From Dyella_B nitratireducens (GTDB taxonomy: Bacteria; Pseudomonadota; Gammaproteobacteria; Xanthomonadales; Rhodanobacteraceae): DNA of 64,000 nucleotides. Below the pieces are notes generated by a model. It made no database searches. It was not told where the DNA came from and was given only the letters and a program-made list of their open reading frames with translations. Position numbers and translations under genes: made by a program. The stretch spans positions 5,634,327-5,698,326 of the forward strand of contig NZ_CP064032.1 of NCBI RefSeq assembly GCF_049532905.1. Direction: 5' to 3'. Of the stretch, positions 60,772-64,000 are shown in pieces. Every line of letters begins with the position of its first letter. Position 1 is the first letter of the stretch.

Positions 60772-62511
60772 ATGAATAGGTATGACCCGCCGCCAGCGGT
60801 CGACGTGGCGCGGCGGCGATTTGTCCAGGGCCTCGCTCTGGGCGGCGCCGCAACGACGCTGGGTTTGCTGCGGCCGGCACGCGCAGCCGCGACCGGCCCC
60901 GCGATGCTCACGGGCACGGACTTCGCCTTGAACGTGGGCCAGATGCCGGTAAATATCACTGGCACGCCCAGTGTTGCCACCACCGTCAACGGCACCCTGC
61001 CAGGGCCGATTCTGCGCTGGAAAGAAGGCAGCCAAATTCGCCTGCACGTCACCAACCGGCTGCGCGTGCCAACGTCCATCCACTGGCACGGCATCATTCT
61101 TCCGTTCGACATGGATGGCGTGCCGGGCATCAGTTTCGACGGCATCGCTCCGGGCGAAACCTTCGTCTATCAGTTCAACGTGCGGCAGTCCGGCACGTAT
61201 TGGTATCACGCGCATTCGGGCTATCAGGAGCAGACGGGATTGCTCGGTGCGCTGATCATCGATCCGGCAGGCAGCGAACGTTTCACGGCCGATCGCGACC
61301 ATGTCGTCGTGCTCAACGATTGGAGCGATGACGACCCTGCCAGCATCTATGCGCGCCTGAAGAAAAACAGCGGCTACTACAACACCGCCCAGCCGACTGT
61401 GGCCGATTTGATTCGCGACGCACAACACATGGGTCTGCGCGAAGCCTTCGCCAAGCGCCGCATGTGGAACATGATGCGGATGAATCCTTCCGACCTGAGC
61501 GACGTCACCGCCTACACCTACACCTTCCTGATGAATGGCCAGACACCCGCCGGCAACTGGACGGGCTTGTTCCGCCCCGGCGAAAAAGTACGGCTGCGCA
61601 TCATCAACGGCTCGGGCATGACCCTCTTCGACGTACGCATTCCCGGCCTGAAAATGACCGTGGTCAGCGCCGATGGACAAGATGTGGAACCGGTACCGGT
61701 GGATGAATTCCGCATCGCTCCGGCCGAAACCTACGACGTGATCGTCGAGCCGCAGGAAGACCGCGCGTACACCTTGTTCGCGCAAACCATCGACCGCAGC
61801 GGCTATGCGCGCGGCACGCTGGCGCCGCACCCCGGTATGGAAGCGGAGGTGCCGGCGATGGATCCACGCGTATGGCTAAGCATGCAGGACATGATGGGCG
61901 ACATGTCGTCGCACGATGGCCACGAGCACGGCAACATGCAGGGTATGGATCATATGCAAGGCATGCAGGACATGCCCGGCATGGCGATGGACGATCATCC
62001 CCCGGCCAAGCTGAAAACCGGCCCAGGCGTGGACATGCGCGTGCCGACACCGCGCACGAACCTGGACGATCCCGGTGTCGGCTTGCGCGATAACGGCCGG
62101 CGTGTGCTGACTTATGCCGACCTGCATACGATTGGTGGCCCGATCGACAAGCGCGAGCCGGAACGCGACATCACGCTGCGTTTGACCGGCAACATGGAAC
62201 GCTACACGTGGTCGTTCGACGGCGTGAAATTCTCGGATGCCAAACCAGTTCGGTTCCATCACGGCGAGCGTCTGCGCATCGTGCTGGTCAACGACACCAT
62301 GATGCACCACCCGATCCATCTGCACGGCATGTGGAGCGAGGTGGAAAACGCCGACGGCGATTTCCAGGTGCGCAAGCACACGGTCACCGTGCAACCTGCG
62401 CAGCAGATCAGTTACGCCGTCACGGCCGACAATCCCGGGCGCTGGGCCTACCACTGCCACATGTTGTTCCATATGGAAGCGGGCATGTTCCGCGAGGTGG
62501 CGGTGGCATGA
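60772..62511 (+). CDS. copA: Multicopper oxidase CopA, copper resistance
   Basis: Periplasmic multicopper oxidase of 579 residues with a Tat signal (RRRFVQGLALGG). Copper ligands are intact: HWHG and YWYHAHSG in the first domain, HPIHLHG and HCHMLFHMEAGM in the last. A Met/His-rich insert (about 380-410, HEHGNMQGMDHMQGMQDMPG) is typical of CopA and probably binds extra Cu(I). It oxidises Cu(I) and buffers copper in the periplasm. The stop overlaps copB (ATGA). Confidence 0.95.
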   Translation: MNRYDPPPAVDVARRRFVQGLALGGAATTLGLLRPARAAATGPAMLTGTDFALNVGQMPVNITGTPSVATTVNGTLPGPILRWKEGSQIRLHVTNRLRVPTSIHWHGIILPFDMDGVPGISFDGIAPGETFVYQFNVRQSGTYWYHAHSGYQEQTGLLGALIIDPAGSERFTADRDHVVVLNDWSDDDPASIYARLKKNSGYYNTAQPTVADLIRDAQHMGLREAFAKRRMWNMMRMNPSDLSDVTAYTYTFLMNGQTPAGNWTGLFRPGEKVRLRIINGSGMTLFDVRIPGLKMTVVSADGQDVEPVPVDEFRIAPAETYDVIVEPQEDRAYTLFAQTIDRSGYARGTLAPHPGMEAEVPAMDPRVWLSMQDMMGDMSSHDGHEHGNMQGMDHMQGMQDMPGMAMDDHPPAKLKTGPGVDMRVPTPRTNLDDPGVGLRDNGRRVLTYADLHTIGGPIDKREPERDITLRLTGNMERYTWSFDGVKFSDAKPVRFHHGERLRIVLVNDTMMHHPIHLHGMWSEVENADGDFQVRKHTVTVQPAQQISYAVTADNPGRWAYHCHMLFHMEAGMFREVAVA

Positions 62512-63287
62512 GCGGATGCGCCTACATGAAGCGGCATCGCGCATGGCTGGCATGCCTGGCACTGGCGATGCCTTGCATCGGCACGGCACAAGATGCCTTG
62601 CCGATGACCCATCACGACGAATCATCGCCAGCCATGCAGAACATGGACATGAACGACAACGCCAGCTACGGCATGTTGCTCGTCGATCAGCTGGAATTTG
62701 CGCACGGTTACGGCGGTAATGGTCCCATGTGGGAGGCCGAAGCCTGGTACGGCAACGACAGCGACAAACTGTGGCTGCGCAGCGAAGGAGAGGGCAGCCG
62801 TGAGCAAATTGAACAGGGTGATCTCGAAGCTTTATGGAGCCATGCGTTGTCTGCTTTCTGGAATACCGAACTGGGTGTCCGACACGATCTGGGCGTGGGG
62901 CCGCAACGCAATTGGGCCGCGTTCGGCGTGGAAGGGCTGGCGCCTTATTGGCTAGAACTGGAAGCCACGGGTTACCTCAGCAATGAAGGGCGCGTCGCCG
63001 CACGCATGCGCGCGGAATACACGCTGCGTTTCACCCAGCGCCTGATGTTGCAGCCTGAATTCGAAATCAATCTCTACAGCAAGAGCGACCCCGCGCAACG
63101 CATCGGCAGCGTCGTGTCGGATACGCAGCTTGGGCTGCGCCTTCGCTACGAGATAACGCGGCAATTTGCACCTTATGTGGGTGTGGTGTGGTCCCGCCGC
63201 TTCGGTACAACGGCCGCGTTCGCCCGTATGGACCGCGAGCCTGTCTTCGACCGGCAATTCGTTGCCGGTATCCGTTTCTGGTTCTAG
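62508..63287 (+). CDS. copB: Outer-membrane copper resistance protein CopB
   Basis: Protein of 259 residues with a signal peptide (about 10-27, ending GTAQD), a very short Met/His segment (MTHHDESSPAMQNMDMND) and a beta-barrel region with alternating strands, ending in an aromatic outer-membrane signature (FVAGIRFWF). The Met-rich domain is much shorter than in Pseudomonas CopB. The ATG at 62508 overlaps the copA stop; the frame is open well upstream inside copA, which is not coding there. Confidence 0.92.
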   Translation: MSGCAYMKRHRAWLACLALAMPCIGTAQDALPMTHHDESSPAMQNMDMNDNASYGMLLVDQLEFAHGYGGNGPMWEAEAWYGNDSDKLWLRSEGEGSREQIEQGDLEALWSHALSAFWNTELGVRHDLGVGPQRNWAAFGVEGLAPYWLELEATGYLSNEGRVAARMRAEYTLRFTQRLMLQPEFEINLYSKSDPAQRIGSVVSDTQLGLRLRYEITRQFAPYVGVVWSRRFGTTAAFARMDREPVFDRQFVAGIRFWF

Positions 63288-63297
63288 GGGAATATTC

Positions 63298-63861
63298 ATG
63301 AAAACAGCCATCAGCACGCTTGTCGTCATCGTGATTCTGGCCTTGCTGGCGTATGCCTATACCTGTTCGGGCTATTACGACATCGGCGCGGATGTTCCGC
63401 ATTCGCCTGCGACGTACCGCTTCCTGAGCATGGCAAGAAGCCGTTCGATACAACATCACGCTCAATCCATCAGCGTACCCAACCTGGACGATCAGGCACT
63501 GATCCTGAAGGGTGCGGGCCAGTACGCCGCCATGTGCACCGAATGCCATCTGGCACCGGGCATGAGCCATTCGGAGCTGCGCGCCGGCCTTTATCCACAG
63601 CCGCCCGTGCTCGGCAAGGAACCCATCGATCCACGCGAGGCGTTCTGGGTCATCAAGCACGGCATCAAGCTGACCGCCATGCCGGCTTGGGGCGTGACGC
63701 ATGATGATCAGACCATCTGGAGCATCGTCGCCTTTGTCCGCAAGCTGCTAGGCATGACGCCGGCACAGTACAAGGACATCGTGGCCAAGGCGCCACCGGA
63801 TGAAGACATGGACATGGGGCATGACAAAGACGATATGCACGATGGCATGCACACGCAGTGA
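63298..63861 (+). CDS. Membrane-anchored c-type cytochrome
   Basis: Protein of 187 residues with an N-terminal anchor (about 4-24), one heme site CTECH (near 78-82) and a likely Met ligand in TAMPAWG. The tail is rich in Asp, His and Met (DMDMGHDKDDMHDGMH), matching the metal-binding style of its neighbours. It starts 10 bases after copB. It could take electrons from CopA or act in a copper-linked respiratory branch. Confidence 0.85.
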   Translation: MKTAISTLVVIVILALLAYAYTCSGYYDIGADVPHSPATYRFLSMARSRSIQHHAQSISVPNLDDQALILKGAGQYAAMCTECHLAPGMSHSELRAGLYPQPPVLGKEPIDPREAFWVIKHGIKLTAMPAWGVTHDDQTIWSIVAFVRKLLGMTPAQYKDIVAKAPPDEDMDMGHDKDDMHDGMHTQ

Positions 63862-63902
63862 TGCTGAAACCGTTCGCCGCGAAAAAGTCAGTCTTGCCCA
63901 GC

Positions 63903-63987
63903 CGTCATTCCGGCGAAGGCCCACTGCTGTCCGGGGAAGTTTTTAGCTTGCCGGATCGGCCCCTCCCCTACGTGTAGTAGGGGAGGG
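63903..63987. repeat. Repeat fragments at the right window edge
   Basis: CGTCATTCCGGCGAAGGCC (63903-63921) is a partial copy of the repeat found at the centre of the 258-bp palindrome. A perfect 11-bp hairpin CCCTCCCCTAC / GTAGGGGAGGG (63961-63987) lies beyond and resembles the CT-rich hairpins at 16942 and 60201. It may end the copper operon transcript. Confidence 0.6.
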
Positions 63988-64000
63988 TTGGGGTGGGGTG

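Overview
The window looks like chromosomal DNA of a GC-rich gammaproteobacterium of the Lysobacterales (Xanthomonadales), probably near Rhodanobacteraceae such as Dyella, Luteibacter or Rhodanobacter. This is inferred from the divergent mrcA / pilMNOPQ arrangement, a Xanthomonas-like copL-copA-copB copper locus, the Bat-type operon behind pilQ, and REP-like repeats of the form GTAGGTTGGG. No marker gene fixes the genus.

Bases 1-38,800 are mostly core chromosome. They hold a partial conserved gene, mrcA (penicillin-binding protein 1A), a 260-bp three-hairpin element, and the pilM-N-O-P-Q type IV pilus operon. A tightly overlapping MoxR/DUF58/DUF4381/BatA/BatB/BatD operon follows. Next come a macrodomain protein, a MarR regulator, an M28 peptidase, mscL, an FAA-hydrolase, a four-gene MacA/MacB-like export operon, an MFS/LysR pair, transporters, an Ada-like methyltransferase, a Rieske protein, a TviB-type sugar dehydrogenase, an SLC13-type transporter, trmB, thiS-thiG and a large FecR-domain secreted protein.

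Bases 38,828-58,750 look like a genomic island. It starts at tRNA-Gly(CCC), directly followed by a frameshifted tyrosine-integrase remnant and a degenerate IS3-family element. It carries a type III secretion system in the order RHH regulator-sctC-(26-aa ORF)-sctD-small helical protein-TPR protein-(49-aa ORF)-280-aa coiled-coil protein-needle-like protein-121-aa protein-inner-rod-like protein-sctJ-K-L-Q-R-S-T-U-V-N-O. The export core is complete, except that sctU stops about 20 residues before the position of the NPTH autocleavage site. No SctP (needle ruler) or SctW (gatekeeper) was recognised. The stretch 45.2-48.3 kb is visibly AT-richer and codes for small unrecognised proteins that are candidate needle, rod, chaperone or secreted components. 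The island ends in about 900 noncoding bases with two large palindromic repeats.

Bases 58,755-64,000 return to ordinary chromosome: an MBL-fold hydrolase and a copper-tolerance cluster (Met/His-rich periplasmic protein, CopL-like, CopA, CopB, cytochrome c).

REP-like pairs recur between convergent genes, and three genes take their TAG stop codon from the repeat itself.
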